Shown: positions 63,242 through 64,000 of the stretch, piece after piece
How positions within the stretch are numbered: position 1 is the first letter of the stretch
Layout: every line of letters begins with the position of its first letter
Source: Asparagopsis taxiformis
Taxonomy: Eukaryota > Rhodophyta > Florideophyceae > Bonnemaisoniales > Bonnemaisoniaceae
NCBI GenBank assembly: GCA_030407315.1
Contig: JALQPE010000883.1
Span: 1-64,000 of the forward strand
Direction: 5' to 3'
Length of the DNA stretch: 64,000 nt
The notes under the pieces: generated by a model
Seen by the model: the letters and a program-made list of their open reading frames with translations, nothing else
The model's database searches: none
Told to the model about the DNA's origin: nothing
Translations under genes and position numbers: made by a program

Positions 63242-64000
63242 ATGTCTCAATGCACCCATCCCTCCCATTCGCCAACTCTCCGAACCTCCGAGCATCCCTC
63301 CGAACCCAGTATCGCGCCGATGCCGACCTGGCTCGTTGCCGCCGCGCCACAGCTCGTCGTGGCACCCCGTGTCCACGTGCCGGCCATTCCCTCGTCCTCC
63401 CTTCTCCAACTATCTCTACCTCTTCGCGGCTATTGCGACTATGCCAGCTATGTAGCTTCCGCTCCTGCCGACATGGATCAAGTGCTCCGCGGATGCGCGC
63501 CCCGGCGTGGGAAAACACTTCAACTCGTTGCATCAATTTTCATACGACACAGGCGAATGGCATGTCTTGCATCCGGGAAGTACCGATACTTCCATTCATC
63601 CGCTTCCTTGCCCCGACCGAGACGTCACGCTTCCATCGTTGTGCATGGCAGTTCCCTCTTCGTCTACGGCGGTTTCGATGTCAACGATGTCGTTCTGGCA
63701 GATCTTTGGCAGTTTAAACTCGAACCGCGCACTTGGGTGCTCATCCCCCACAAGCCGTCCTCCCCGCTCCACACCGACGATCCATATTCTTCCCTCGTCG
63801 CGTGGCAATACCCGTCGCTCGCGCAGAGCACACCGCCATCGTGCAGGGCAACTGCATGTTGTCTTTGGTGGATACGATGGGAAGAAAAAGTTGAACGATA
63901 CCTACGTCTATGACTTTGCACAGAAACAATGGTCCCGCCCGTCAAACGCAGAGCACAACTCTCCGTCTAGACGCTGCAAGCACTCGGCCGTGCTCTATCG
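63242..64000 (+). CDS. Kelch-repeat protein, 3' truncated and frameshifted
   Basis: The likely ATG is 63242-63244. Kelch blade motifs occur in different frames: GTPCPRAGHSLVL (about 63370), GYCDYASYVAS after a LYLF-like strand (about 63415-63460), a GEWHVLHPGS strand (about 63555), RRHASIVVHGSSLFVYGGFD (about 63620-63680) with LADLWQFKLEPRTWVLI, and a further blade near 63830-63940 containing VFGGYDGKKK-like and DFAQKQWSRPS sequence. This makes at least three blades of a beta-propeller. Such proteins are protein-interaction scaffolds, often with extra C-terminal domains, here beyond the window. Multiple one-base frame changes interrupt it. Confidence 0.7.

Overview
The window reads as nuclear DNA of an intron-poor, gene-dense eukaryote. 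A red alga (Rhodophyta, perhaps a florideophyte) fits best. It carries mitochondrial-function genes (Rieske protein, ETF-alpha, ETHE1-type sulfur dioxygenase), nuclear RNA-processing and chromatin genes (U1-70K, DDX52/Rok1 helicase, SIN3), a cyanobacterial/plastid-type DUF3598 protein, a fused trehalose-phosphate synthase/phosphatase, a secreted Hog (Hint) domain protein and a Ty1/copia retrotransposon. I see only one convincing spliceosomal intron, of 80 bases. The taxonomic call is an inference from gene content, not a database match.

Layout. 1-7.5 kb: a broken C2H2 zinc-finger gene, a broken Golgi-type glycosyltransferase, a secreted orphan protein, and a tail-to-tail pair of sulfur genes (ETHE1 and a DUF442/Blh-type phosphatase-like protein). 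9-21 kb: a TIMP/netrin-like secreted protein, an inositol-dehydrogenase-like enzyme, HSP70 with heat-shock elements upstream, a monoglyceride-lipase-like hydrolase, TPS-TPP and DUF3598. 21-28 kb: U1-70K and a Sos7/ZWINT-like coiled-coil protein, whose shared promoter is split by an intact copia element with a 5-bp target duplication. 28-31 kb: a head-to-head pair of diverged paralogues related to hemerythrin-like proteins. 31-40.5 kb: a fused ABM/iron-alcohol-dehydrogenase-like protein with lost metal ligands, ETF-alpha, a Sel1-repeat protein, the Rieske protein and DDX52. 40.5-48.5 kb: mostly empty sequence around an MFS transporter and a four-finger zinc-finger protein. 49-64 kb: a PH-domain kinase, SIN3, a TMX-like thioredoxin protein, a PAK-family kinase, the Hog protein and the start of a Kelch-repeat gene.

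How the genes relate. Many neighbours are divergent pairs with less than 500 bp between start codons (hydrolase/TPS, U1-70K/coiled-coil before the copia insertion, ABM-ADH/ETF-alpha, Sel1/Rieske), so shared promoters look common. ETHE1 and DUF442 together suggest a sulfide/persulfide detoxification locus.

Caution on quality. Open frames are intact for kilobases in the middle (copia 4.4 kb, TPS 2.9 kb, SIN3 C-terminus 3.2 kb). Genes in the first 6.5 kb and the last 10 kb carry many one-base frame changes, mostly in short homopolymers. These look more like uncorrected long-read errors near contig ends than biology, although true pseudogenes cannot be excluded. Frameshifted genes are given as full spans with the break positions noted.
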